A stretch of DNA of 64,000 bases from Micromonospora foliorum (GTDB lineage Bacteria; Actinomycetota; Actinomycetes; Mycobacteriales; Micromonosporaceae): NCBI RefSeq assembly GCF_022229015.1, contig NZ_JAKKFF010000189.1:1-64000 (forward strand). Reading direction: 5' to 3'. The notes beneath the pieces were generated by a model that did not search any database, was not told the origin of the DNA, and saw nothing but the letters and a program-made list of their open reading frames with translations. Positions 33,954 through 43,343 of this stretch are shown here, piece after piece (positions within the stretch are counted from its first letter, which is position 1; each line of letters starts with the position of its first letter). A program made the position numbers and the translations under genes.

Positions 33954-34431
33954 CCACGGCAGCACGTGTAGGTGATGCCGTTTGCTCGAACGGTGGCGGC
34001 CGGGCCCGGCGACGGTTGAGTCCGCGGCGATCGTGGCTGCTCGTCCGACGAGCATCCCCTCCGTCCCGCCGTGCAACAGTGCGTGCCTAGACCCGTTGCG
34101 CGGCGTAAGGCGACTTCTGACCGAGGCGGTCGATCTACGATCCGATCGATCGGGCACCCAACGCCGGCTGGCTGACGTCGAGCAACGCCGCGGTAGATCC
34201 GTGGCTGCTCGGTGGCTGCTCGGGCGACGGGGGACGGGCGTGGGTTTACCGGGACGGAGCAGGATTTCATCAGCTATCGCGAGCCCTCGCGCTAATCGAT
34301 GGGTTGCGATGGTAGTCGCACGCAGCGCCCGGACCAGCAAGGACGTGGCTGGGCGGGGTTGGACTAGGGAGGTTGCGGATCGACTCGATTTGGCATAGAG
34401 TGCTATCTGGAGAAGGCTAATATCTACTTCG
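33954..34431. other. Gene-free right end of the island
   Basis: No convincing reading frame in 478 bases. The stretch contains a 36-bp repeat copy (34033-34068) and two further partial copies of gtggctgctcg at 34191-34222. Frames on both strands are Arg/Ser-rich shadows. Confidence 0.6.
34033..34068 (+). repeat. 36-bp direct repeat, copy inside the island
   Basis: Identical over 36 bases to 34546-34581, which is outside the island. It contains the inverted repeat GCTCGTC-C-GACGAGC. Confidence 0.85.
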
Positions 34432-34481
34432 GACTACGGATCAGAAGGTTAGGGGTTCGAGTCCCTTCGGGCGCACAAGAT
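34432..34481 (+). repeat. attR: attR: 50-bp copy of the tRNA-Arg 3' end
   Basis: Exact copy of 939-988, starting in the anticodon arm. The 5' half of the tRNA is absent, so this is not a tRNA gene. It marks the right end of the integrated element. Confidence 0.93.
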
Positions 34482-34484
34482 TAA

Positions 34485-34520
34485 GAGGGCGTGACCTGCG
34501 GAAACGCGAGTCACGCTCTC
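34485..34520 (+). terminator. Original tRNA-Arg terminator, displaced by the island
   Basis: GAGGGCGTGAC pairs with GTCACGCTCTC (one G-T pair) around a small CT/GA internal loop and a GCG-GAAA-CGC tip. TGCTTTT follows. It is homologous to the hairpin at 995-1030. Confidence 0.8.
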
Positions 34521-34545
34521 TGCTTTTCCTGTCCCTTTTGAACGT

Positions 34546-34581
34546 GTGGCTGCTCGTCCGACGAGCATCCCCTCCGTCCCG
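34546..34581 (+). repeat. 36-bp direct repeat, copy outside the island
   Basis: Partner of 34033-34068, 513 bases away across attR. The surrounding 34521-34958 holds no convincing gene. Confidence 0.85.
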
Positions 34582-34958
34582 GCCTGTCCGTGTGGCTCCG
34601 ACTGTGTCCGATCTGGTTCGAGCGGCGCCGAAAATGGGGGATCACCGATTCCGTCGACGTGGGCTGATTAATCGGCTGTAGAGCGGCTGGCCCGTCGTGC
34701 GCCGTGGCTGCCCTTCCCGAAACTTCAGCACGTGTGCCTGGCGTGATGCCTCAGTTGGCCATCCAGGTTCACGGCGCAGCCGTGCGACACAACGGCCGCA
34801 GGTCGGTCGTGATTGCCCGATCGGTCGCCGGTCATGCCGGCAGGGCACGCTCGTCTCGACTGCCACGGGCTGCGGCCTCGGCTGGACGAGGGCGGTCGGG
34901 CATGGCGTGGATGTGCTCGGGTACGCGGCGGGTTGACACGCGAGAGGAAGGACGACCG

Positions 34959-35678
34959 ATGCGACTCACTGACGAGCAGGTGCGTTCGTTGTATGGCCAG
35001 GACGTCCAGGACCAGGCGGGTGCCAAGATCGGTAAGGTCGGCCAGGTGTGGGCCGACGCCGAGGGGTATCCGACGTGGGTCAGCGTGAAGACCGGCGTCA
35101 TGGGTCATCACGAGTCGATGGCTCCGCTGGTTGACGCGCGGATGCGCGACGGGCGATTGATGGTCGCCCACGACAAGGCGATGGTTAAGAGCGCTCCGAC
35201 TGTGCAGCCGGACACGGACCAGCCGTTGAACGCGGAACAAACCGCGCAGTTGTTCGCGCACTACCGGATCCAGCAGCAGCCGCCGCGACAGGCTCCGCAG
35301 AGCGCTGGCGAGGTGATCCGCTCGGAGGAGCGGCTGCGCGTCGGTACGCAGAGCCAGCCGGCGGGCAAGGCGGTGCTGCGCAAGTACGTGGTGACCGAGG
35401 ACGTGCACACCTCGGTGCCGGTTGAGCACGACGAGGCCTATGTGCAGCGCGAGCCGATTACCGCGGCGAACGCGGGTAACACTCGGGCCGACATCGGAGA
35501 GAGCGAGCAGGAGATGACCCTGCGCGCCGAGCGGCCCGTGGTGGGCAAGGAGCAGGTGCCCGTCGAGCGTGTCCGTCTGGCCAAGGACGAGGTGGTCCAG
35601 GACCAGCCGGTCGACGAGCAGGTCCGTCACGAAGAGGTTGAGGCGAACATCCCGGAGCCCAGTCGGCGACGGCGGTAA
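34959..35678 (+). CDS. PRC-barrel plus DUF2382 (YsnF/AvaK-type) stress protein
   Basis: 239 aa from the ATG at 34959, preceded by GAGAGGAAGG; the open frame upstream is not coding-like. Residues 5-85 form a PRC-barrel (LYGQDVQDQAGAKIGKVGQVWAD, YPTWVSVKTG). Residues 120-235 are the acidic, charged DUF2382 domain (RSEERLRVGT, GKAVLRKYVVTEDV, VPVEHDEAYVQREPI, VVGKEQVPVERVRLAKDEV). Such proteins are cytosolic and stress-linked, with no known reaction. It is the first host gene right of the island, followed by a hairpin terminator. Confidence 0.92.
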   Translation: MRLTDEQVRSLYGQDVQDQAGAKIGKVGQVWADAEGYPTWVSVKTGVMGHHESMAPLVDARMRDGRLMVAHDKAMVKSAPTVQPDTDQPLNAEQTAQLFAHYRIQQQPPRQAPQSAGEVIRSEERLRVGTQSQPAGKAVLRKYVVTEDVHTSVPVEHDEAYVQREPITAANAGNTRADIGESEQEMTLRAERPVVGKEQVPVERVRLAKDEVVQDQPVDEQVRHEEVEANIPEPSRRRR

Positions 35679-35690
35679 CTGGCTTAGCGC

Positions 35691-35710
35691 GGCAACGCAC
35701 TCGCGTTGCC
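35691..35710 (+). terminator. Hairpin terminator after the DUF2382 gene
   Basis: GGCAACGC-ACTC-GCGTTGCC, 12 bases after the stop codon, with no T run, as often in high-GC bacteria. Confidence 0.65.
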
Positions 35711-36085
35711 GTGCGAGAGCTCGGTGGGGGCGGGCGGGTCGTGCGGACCCGCCCGCCCTCGCCTCCAGGTTCGGCTGGATTCAGGCTGTGACTGCGTCGG
35801 GCCCGCCCAGTGGAGCGTTTCGGCACTCCGTCGAACCGTCTTAGCGGGACCGACGGTGTCGGTAGGCGACGACCGCGAGGGTGGCCGCGGTGGCAGACGG
35901 CTACCGCCGCTGCGCTCGCGGTTCCAGTCCTGGGCGCAAGGGCTGGCACACCTGCGCGCGATCGGGAGCGGTGCGACCCGCCAGGGCAGCGAATGAGACT
36001 GGTTCCGGGAGGGTGCAGGGCAAGGGGTTACATCGGCTGCGATGTGAGCGAGCGGTCTTCGACACCAAAGCGGTAGTCCTCCAGC

Positions 36086-36172
36086 ATGGTCCCGCAACAC
36101 GTCGACGACGAGTGGGACGTCTACTGGCATAACCACAGCATCGACGAGAACAACAACATCATCGAAACCTGA
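36086..36172 (+). CDS. Possible 28-aa acidic peptide
   Basis: The ATG-to-TGA frame reads MVPQHVDDEWDVYWHNHSID, then ends NNNIIET. Its composition (Asp, Asn, Trp, Ile) is unlike random GC-rich frames here, but there is no clear ribosome site. It could be a remnant. The rest of 35711-36276 shows nothing else. Confidence 0.25.
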   Translation: MVPQHVDDEWDVYWHNHSIDENNNIIET

Positions 36173-36276
36173 GCTGCTCATCCGGGAAGTCGTCCCCCGG
36201 ACCCCGGCCGGCGCGCCCTCCCGCCGTCCCGCGTGGGGCGGGGTCGGCGAGGCGGCGCACCGGCCGGCCTGTCGTG

Positions 36277-39015
36277 TTATGCGCGGACGGTCACCGGTGC
36301 GCTGGTGGCGCGGCCGTCGGCGTGGCCCGCCTTCACCGCGGTCACGATCACGGTGACCGCCTTGTCGCGCATCCCGGCCGTCAGCGTCAACGTGTTCGTC
36401 GTGATGCCGGTCCGCAACCCGCCGACCCGCCACTCGTAGCGGTACGAGTCGGCGGTCGGCGTCCAGGTGCCGGTGGTCGCCTGCACGGTCTGGCCGACCC
36501 GTGCCGTACCGGTGATGGTCGGCTTCACCGTGGCCTGCGGCGCCGCGCCCGTGGCGACCGGCACGGTGGCCGTCGACGTCGCCTGCGCCGACGAGTAGCC
36601 GGGCCTGGTCGCGGTGACCGTCACGGTCAGCCGCTTGCCCAGCCGGGACGCCGGGATCACGTACGTCGAGCCGGTCGCCCCGCTGATCGCGGTGCCGTCG
36701 GCCGCCCACTGGTAGGTGTACGCCGTGGCGGCGGGATTCCACTGCCCGGTCGAGGCGCTGACCGTCGCCCCCACGGCCACCGTGCCGGTGATGGTCGGCG
36801 CGGTCACCGACTGGATCTGTGCAGCGGTGATCGAGAAGGCGTCGGCGAGCGACACCGCGTCGCTCCAGTCGTCGGGTCGCACCGACACGGACGCCTTGCC
36901 GGCAGCGGCCGACGTCAGGTCCACCTCGGCGGTGAGGGTCCGGTGGTCGGCAGAGACGCTCTGCACCGTCGCGGTCAGCGCCGCGCCGCCCGTCGGGGTG
37001 ACCGTGACTCGGTCCTCCTGGTGGAAGCCGGAGCCGGTGACGGTGATCGTGCGTACGCCGCCGGCCGCGACCGACGCCGGCGACACCGACGTCACGGTCA
37101 GCGGGTCGGGTGCCACGTAGAAGGAGTAGTAGGTCTGCATCGACTCGACGCCGTCCGCCGTCAGGCTCTTGACGTAGAGCGTGTGGTTGCCGGAGTCCGG
37201 CGGCGTCCAGGTGATCGTCGCGGTGCCGTCCGCCGCCGCCGCGACAGTGCCCTCGGCACCGGCCGTCTGGTACGCGTACTTCACCGCGCCGGGCTGCCGC
37301 GGCTTGAAGGTGAAGGTGCCCGGCGCGATCCTGCCGGAGCCCGACGAGGGGAAGTCGGTGGAGACGACCACCGGGGAGTCGGTGACCGACCAGGAGGTGC
37401 CGCCCTCGCCCGTGCGCACGCCGGCCGCGTTCCGGGCGACCACTGTGACGTAGGTGTAGCCGCGCTTGGTGAGCGTGTAGCGGAAGGTCACCGTGCCGTC
37501 GGCGGCGGCCGGCACCACCTGCCGGGTGGCGGGGTCGCGGTTGAGGAGGATCTCGTAATCCGCGACGTTCTCCATCTCGGTGCGCGCCGTGAAGGTGGCC
37601 GTCGACCCCAGCACGTCGCCGCCGCTGCGGGTCACGTACGGGCTCGCGTCCCAAACCGAGATGGGGAGGAACCGGGGCTCCGACAGGGTGCCGTCGGCGC
37701 TGCGGCTCTGCACCAGAAGCGCCTGCGTGTCCATGTTGTCGTTGGTGGCGGTCCAGGTCAGGTCCGCGGTGCCGTCCGCGCCGGCCGGCAGGACGGTCTT
37801 CTGGTCGGGCTCGGTCCCGTTGTGGTCGCGTCGCCAGTAGAGGTAGGACTCGACGTCGGGCATCCGCGGGGCCAGGTGAAAGCGGAGGGACGACCCGATG
37901 ATGACGCCCCGGTTGACGTCGCCGGTGACCCTGGGCGCGTTGTCGACGACGAACGTGTAGGCCCGCTCCGGGTGCGTGGCGCCGTCGCTGGTGACGCTGC
38001 GCACGTACATGGTCTGCCGACCGGCCCGGGTCGGGGCGATCATCGGGGCGGCCTTGCCGTCGGCGTCGGCCGCGACCGAGCCGGACGGGCCGTCGCCGTC
38101 GATGCGCCAGGCGAACGCCTCGGTGCCCGGGACGTTGGAGGTGAACTCGAACGCTCCGGGTACGCCAACGCCGTAGTCCAGGTTGGTGCTCCACTCCGGG
38201 TACGCGGCGGAGAAGACGGAGGGCCGCGTCTCCCGTACCCAGAACTCGTAGAAGGTCTGGTCGGACCAGTTCCCGGCACGGTCGACGGCGTACACGCTCA
38301 CCGAGTGGTGGCTGGCGCCCTTCGGCGTCCAGGTGACGGTCGCCGGGCCACCGAGGCCGGTCGCCGGCACCGTCGAATAGTCGTCGTCACCACCGGTCTC
38401 CCCCGAGGAGAACCGGTAGCGGTAGCTCACGGTGTCGTCGGAGGCCGAGGTGAAGCTGAAGTCGCCGGCTGCGCCGACCGCACCGCCGGCGTTGTCCCAG
38501 CTCCCGGACGGGTACGTCGTCGAGACGACGGCCGGTGCCGGGCCGCCGGTGCGGTCCAGCGTGAAGTAGCAGGTGTCGCTCCACGGCGACGTGACCGCTC
38601 CGTCGAGGACGCGGACCCGCCACGCGTACGTGACGCCGTCGAGCTGGCGGGCGGGGTCCTCGAGCTGGATGTAGACCCGGTTGTTGCGCTGGTCGACCCC
38701 GTCGCGCCACTGCTGCGGCTCGTCCGGCCTGGTGACGTCCCACACCTGGAAGTCGGCCTGCGGCTCGGCGCTCTGGGGCGCGTCGGTCAATGAGCCCTGA
38801 AGCACCACGGCGCGGGCGTCGTTGAGAAGGTCCGGGCTCAGGTAGGGCCCGGGTGCCTGGGTGGCGCACGCCTGGCCGGCGGTGGTCAGTGCGGTCGGCC
38901 CGCCGGCATCGGCGGCAGCCGGGGTGGCGTTCGCGCCGACCACCGTCCCGCAGCCGATGGCAAGGGCCATGGCGGTTGACAACAAGCGCCGAGAAACGTG
39001 CGGGTGGGCACGCAT
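36277..39015 (-). CDS. Large secreted Ig/fibronectin-like repeat protein with IPT/TIG domain
   Basis: 912 aa from the ATG at 39015 (MRAHPHVSRRLLSTAMALAIG), with GGGGGAGG upstream. The signal peptide ends about at PAAADA. It has an N-terminal domain with paired Cys, then a series of beta-sandwich repeats (YRYRFSSGETGG, FAWRIDGDGPSG, YLYWRRDHNG, YAYQTAGAEG). An IPT/TIG-like part follows (VTSVSPASVAAGGVRTITVTGSGF) and two Ig-like repeats end it (APTITGTVAVGATVSASTGQWNP; KPTITGTARVGQTVQATTGTWTP). No sorting signal or transmembrane helix is seen at the C-terminus. It is probably an extracellular binding or adhesion protein; the ligand is unknown. The upstream gap 39016-39325 holds no feature I can support. 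Confidence 0.9.
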   Translation of the reverse strand: MRAHPHVSRRLLSTAMALAIGCGTVVGANATPAAADAGGPTALTTAGQACATQAPGPYLSPDLLNDARAVVLQGSLTDAPQSAEPQADFQVWDVTRPDEPQQWRDGVDQRNNRVYIQLEDPARQLDGVTYAWRVRVLDGAVTSPWSDTCYFTLDRTGGPAPAVVSTTYPSGSWDNAGGAVGAAGDFSFTSASDDTVSYRYRFSSGETGGDDDYSTVPATGLGGPATVTWTPKGASHHSVSVYAVDRAGNWSDQTFYEFWVRETRPSVFSAAYPEWSTNLDYGVGVPGAFEFTSNVPGTEAFAWRIDGDGPSGSVAADADGKAAPMIAPTRAGRQTMYVRSVTSDGATHPERAYTFVVDNAPRVTGDVNRGVIIGSSLRFHLAPRMPDVESYLYWRRDHNGTEPDQKTVLPAGADGTADLTWTATNDNMDTQALLVQSRSADGTLSEPRFLPISVWDASPYVTRSGGDVLGSTATFTARTEMENVADYEILLNRDPATRQVVPAAADGTVTFRYTLTKRGYTYVTVVARNAAGVRTGEGGTSWSVTDSPVVVSTDFPSSGSGRIAPGTFTFKPRQPGAVKYAYQTAGAEGTVAAAADGTATITWTPPDSGNHTLYVKSLTADGVESMQTYYSFYVAPDPLTVTSVSPASVAAGGVRTITVTGSGFHQEDRVTVTPTGGAALTATVQSVSADHRTLTAEVDLTSAAAGKASVSVRPDDWSDAVSLADAFSITAAQIQSVTAPTITGTVAVGATVSASTGQWNPAATAYTYQWAADGTAISGATGSTYVIPASRLGKRLTVTVTATRPGYSSAQATSTATVPVATGAAPQATVKPTITGTARVGQTVQATTGTWTPTADSYRYEWRVGGLRTGITTNTLTLTAGMRDKAVTVIVTAVKAGHADGRATSAPVTVRA

Positions 39016-39325
39016 GTCGGTCCTCCCCCGTGATGATGACGGGCAGCATGTTGAGCGCCCGTGGAGGAAGGATCGCACGGTCGGCCGACATCGAGGAGAC
39101 CCGTCTCTCCGAACAGGACAGTCGGGTGGCGCCGGTGGCCGGACGGCCCAGCCGCCGACTGTCGAGGGTCGGCGACCGATGATGCGGAAGCAGGAAGCCA
39201 GGATTCCGGTGGACGACATCCGGTCCCGCCGCAGGTCCGATCTTCGTGACCGAACCTGTGCGGGACCGGATGCCCTCACCTGCACCGTTACCTCTTGCCG
39301 CCCGGATGTCGGGGCGATGGGACGA

Positions 39326-40885
39326 TCAGCCGAAGCAGTTGGGCACCGGCGGTGAACTGGGTGTGCAGTTCGTGGGCCGGTTGCCGCTGATGACCGTCTT
39401 CTGGTCCACGGTGACCTGGCCGCCGTCGTTGAAGATTCCGCCGGGTGCCAGGGTGGAGATGTTGTCGGTGACCTTGCTTTCGGTGAGAGTGAGCGTGCTG
39501 TTGTTGTAGATTCCGCCGCCCCGGGAGCTTGAGCCGATGGCCCGGTTCCGGTCGACGTGGGTGCGGCGCAGCACGACGGTGCCGCTGCCGTTGTAGACGC
39601 CACCGCCGTGTTCGATGGTGCTGTTCGTGCTGGCGGTGTTCTCGTTGATCCAGCTGTCCTCGGCCACGAACTGGCCGATCTGGTTGTAGACGCCGCCGCC
39701 GCGTTGGCCGGCTTCGTTGTGGTGGACCTTGCCGTGCTTGAGGTGGAAGACGCCGTCGGAGAAGATTCCGCCGCCCTCGCTGCCGGCCCGGTTGTCGTTG
39801 ACCTCGACGTTCCTGGCCTCGGTGGTGGAGTTGATGCCGCCGCTGATGCCACCGCCACGGAACCCTGCGGTGTTGTTGTCCAGGCGGACGTTCTCGAGCA
39901 CGGCGACCTGGCTGTTCGACAACCCGCCGCCAGTGCCGCCGATGGGCAGGATGGTGACGACCCCGATCGTGTTGTTGTAGCTCAGCCGAGCGTTCTGCAC
40001 GGTGAGGTTGCCGTTGTTGAAGATGCCGCCGCCACTGAACACGGCGCTGTTGTTGCTGATGTTGCTGCCGCCGTCCTTCTTCTTGTCCTTGTCCTTGCCG
40101 TCCCGGTCCTTGCCGTGGTCGCTCTCGCCGACGATCTTCGTTACGCCGAAGTTGGCGATACCGCCGCCCGGGCCGTTGGTGTGGTTGTAGACCACGTCGG
40201 TGTTCTCGATGACGGCCCTGCCGCCGACGTCGATCCGGATGCCGCCGCCGCCGGCGCCGACCCCACCCTCGGCCTGGCCGCCCTTGATGGTGGCGTCGCG
40301 CAGCGTCAGGTCGCCGCCGGCTCCGACCTCCAGGATCCGGAACGGGGTGGCGTTGGCCGCGCGGACGATGGTGGATCCGTTGCCGTCGATCACGACCTGC
40401 TGGGTGATGATCGGCAGGCCGACCGCACCGAAGGGCACCGGCGGCTGGGGTGCGGACCTCGTGAGTGTGTAGGTGCACCTCTCGGCGAGCCGGAGCTTCG
40501 CCCCGGAGCCGGCGTTCGCGCGGACGATCGCCGCGATCAGCTCGTCCGCGTTGCAGGGTACGGACCGGAAGTCGTCGCCCCGGTCGTCCCGACGGTCGTT
40601 GTCCTTCTTGTGGTCCTTGCCGTCGCGGCCGCCCGGGTCCTGGCCGCCGTGGTCGTCGCCGCTGCCCCGGCTGCCCTCGGCGAGGACCTGGGTTCCGGCG
40701 TTCGACGGGTTGTCGCCGTTCTTCCCGGCGGCTCCGCTCACCCCCGCAGGCGTGAAGGCGGCCAGACCGACGACTCCGGTCAACCCGGCCACCCCAGCGA
40801 CGAGCCAGCGTGTACGCCGCTTCTTGGGCATATTCGGCTGACCTGCCGCCACTTCGCTCATGTTCGGGTGTAGATAGTTGGACAT
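39326..40885 (-). CDS. Exported right-handed beta-helix repeat protein
   Basis: 519 aa from the ATG at 40885 (MSNYLHPNMSEVAAGQPNM). A basic segment KKRRTRW is followed by a hydrophobic stretch (LVAGVAGLTGVVGLAAF) as signal anchor or signal peptide. Next come a charged Asp/Lys/Gly region and then about ten beta-helix coils with recurring GGGIxNNG-like and Asn-rich turns, as in polymorphic-outer-membrane-protein/pectate-lyase-like folds. An internal Lys/Asp stretch (HGKDRDGKDKDKKKDGG) interrupts one coil. No catalytic residues can be assigned. It may bind or cleave an extracellular polysaccharide. Confidence 0.85.
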   Translation of the reverse strand: MSNYLHPNMSEVAAGQPNMPKKRRTRWLVAGVAGLTGVVGLAAFTPAGVSGAAGKNGDNPSNAGTQVLAEGSRGSGDDHGGQDPGGRDGKDHKKDNDRRDDRGDDFRSVPCNADELIAAIVRANAGSGAKLRLAERCTYTLTRSAPQPPVPFGAVGLPIITQQVVIDGNGSTIVRAANATPFRILEVGAGGDLTLRDATIKGGQAEGGVGAGGGGIRIDVGGRAVIENTDVVYNHTNGPGGGIANFGVTKIVGESDHGKDRDGKDKDKKKDGGSNISNNSAVFSGGGIFNNGNLTVQNARLSYNNTIGVVTILPIGGTGGGLSNSQVAVLENVRLDNNTAGFRGGGISGGINSTTEARNVEVNDNRAGSEGGGIFSDGVFHLKHGKVHHNEAGQRGGGVYNQIGQFVAEDSWINENTASTNSTIEHGGGVYNGSGTVVLRRTHVDRNRAIGSSSRGGGIYNNSTLTLTESKVTDNISTLAPGGIFNDGGQVTVDQKTVISGNRPTNCTPSSPPVPNCFG

Positions 40886-41076
40886 CGAGCTACCTAGCCC
40901 TTCTCCGTGCACCATGTCTCCGCACGTCACAGTCGGTGCAGAAGGCGACAAATCGGTTGTCGCCACCAAGGCGAACGTAGTCGAGCGATCCTCACGTCAA
41001 ACGGCCTTATGCGAAAAACACCTACATTCGGCGTACGCGTCACTGCGGCACCACCGTGCCCATCTGCCCCGCTTGA

Positions 41077-42339
<1,263 letters not shown>

Positions 42340-42536
42340 CTCGTACGGTCGCGGCGGGTGGTTCGGATCGCAGGTGATCCGACCACCGTTCCTGGTCGGC
42401 GCATCCGACCGCCCGCCGGCACCTCCGCCAGGTGAATGGTCGTTCAGATCGGGCGCGATTTTGATCGTTCTACGCATGCTGTCCGTGCAGGAGACAAGTG
42501 GGCGTAGGTGCGCCTGCCTGAAACCGGAGGAATCGC

Positions 42537-43115
42537 ATGCTCAGCACGTTTCACTCGCGGGCCCGAGCGGTTGCCGTCGTCGGCATGGCCGGTGTTGTGG
42601 CGGCGATCGGCGCGGTGACCCAGCACGCGTCCGCTGCCGAGGTAGCCGCGCCGACTGTTGTGGGCGCCGACGCACGACGGGTCGAGATCCCGCGCATCGC
42701 CTCCGCAATCAAACCACCGGCGGGATCGCGCCCCGTTGGTGCGTACGTCGTCACTCGCGGAACGCAGACCTACACATGTGCTGGCGGGGTGTTCACCGGC
42801 GCATCGGTGCCGGAGGCCCAGTTGATCGGCACCGGCGGCCGGGTCCATCACTTCAAGGGCCCGAGCTGGCAGTCCGAGCGGGACGGCTCAATGATCACGG
42901 CGAAGAAGACCGCGGAGAGCCCACGGGCGGGGACCATTCCCGAGCTGCTGCTGACGGTGGACACCCATACCGGCACCGGCATTCTCGGCAACGTCGCGTA
43001 CATCAGCCGTCTGCTGACGTCGGGGGGCGTCGCCCCGGCCGGCGCCTGCACCGACGGCGCGACGGCGGCCGTGCCGTACGGCGCTGTCTATGTCTTCTGG
43101 GCCTCGAAGCGGTAA
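42537..43115 (+). CDS. Secreted DUF3455-family protein
   Basis: 192 aa with GGAGG ahead of the ATG. Signal peptide MLSTFHSRARAVAVVGMAGV is cleaved near HASA-AE. The mature part (IKPPAGSRPVGAYVVTRGTQTYTCAGG, VHHFKGPSWQSERDGSMITAKK, ELLLTVDTHTGTG, RLLTSGGVAPAGAC) matches my memory of DUF3455. The function of that family is not known. It stands alone and is closed by a strong terminator. Confidence 0.82.
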   Translation: MLSTFHSRARAVAVVGMAGVVAAIGAVTQHASAAEVAAPTVVGADARRVEIPRIASAIKPPAGSRPVGAYVVTRGTQTYTCAGGVFTGASVPEAQLIGTGGRVHHFKGPSWQSERDGSMITAKKTAESPRAGTIPELLLTVDTHTGTGILGNVAYISRLLTSGGVAPAGACTDGATAAVPYGAVYVFWASKR

Positions 43116-43131
43116 GGGCCTCGTCCCGGGC

Positions 43132-43171
43132 GAAGCCGCCCCTGTCCGTTCATACGGACAGGGGCGGCTTC
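43132..43171 (+). terminator. Strong hairpin terminator
   Basis: A perfect 17-bp stem: GAAGCCGCCCCTGTCCG (43132-43148), loop TTCATA, then CGGACAGGGGCGGCTTC (43155-43171). It starts 17 bases after the DUF3455 stop. Confidence 0.9.
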
Positions 43172-43343
43172 AGTAGCGCCGACCGCGACGAGGCGACAAG
43201 CCGCGTTCGTGGCCGACTGGTGGACGGCATCGACGGGATTCGGTGGGCGGGGGATAGGCTGCGGCCGGCGTCGGAGTGACCTAAGGGGAACGGGTGATAG
43301 GCGGAACGGTTCGCGCGGTGGTCGCGATCTGCGGGCATCCGGC

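Larger units (their letters stand above)
939..34481. mobile_element. Integrated genomic island at tRNA-Arg(ACG), about 33.5 kb
   Basis: The island is bounded by the 50-bp repeats 939-988 and 34432-34481. It carries a full tyrosine integrase next to attL, a second full integrase at 20025-21479 and an integrase fragment near 31.2 kb. Cargo is an arsenic-resistance region, several candidate defence genes, a kinase cassette and a GH16 enzyme. I see no relaxase, FtsK/TraB-type translocase, replication protein or phage structural gene, so it looks like a non-conjugative or decayed integrative element. The three integrases suggest accretion of more than one element. Confidence 0.85.

Noticed and set aside
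34432..34481. A second tRNA-Arg gene
   Set aside because: Only the 3' half is present (from the anticodon arm on); no 5' acceptor or D-arm. It is attR.
35684..38194. 836-codon minus-strand frame
   Set aside because: His/Arg-rich out-of-frame shadow of the same secreted gene, without a ribosome site or recognisable domain.
36274..38793. 839-codon plus-strand frame
   Set aside because: Arg/Gly/Val-rich shadow antisense to the secreted Ig-like protein, which has a signal peptide, ribosome site and domain repeats.
39016..39858. N-terminal extension of the 912-aa secreted protein up to 39858
   Set aside because: The upstream part is Thr/Ser/Pro-rich shadow of the beta-helix gene; the true start at 39015 has GGGGGAGG and a signal peptide.
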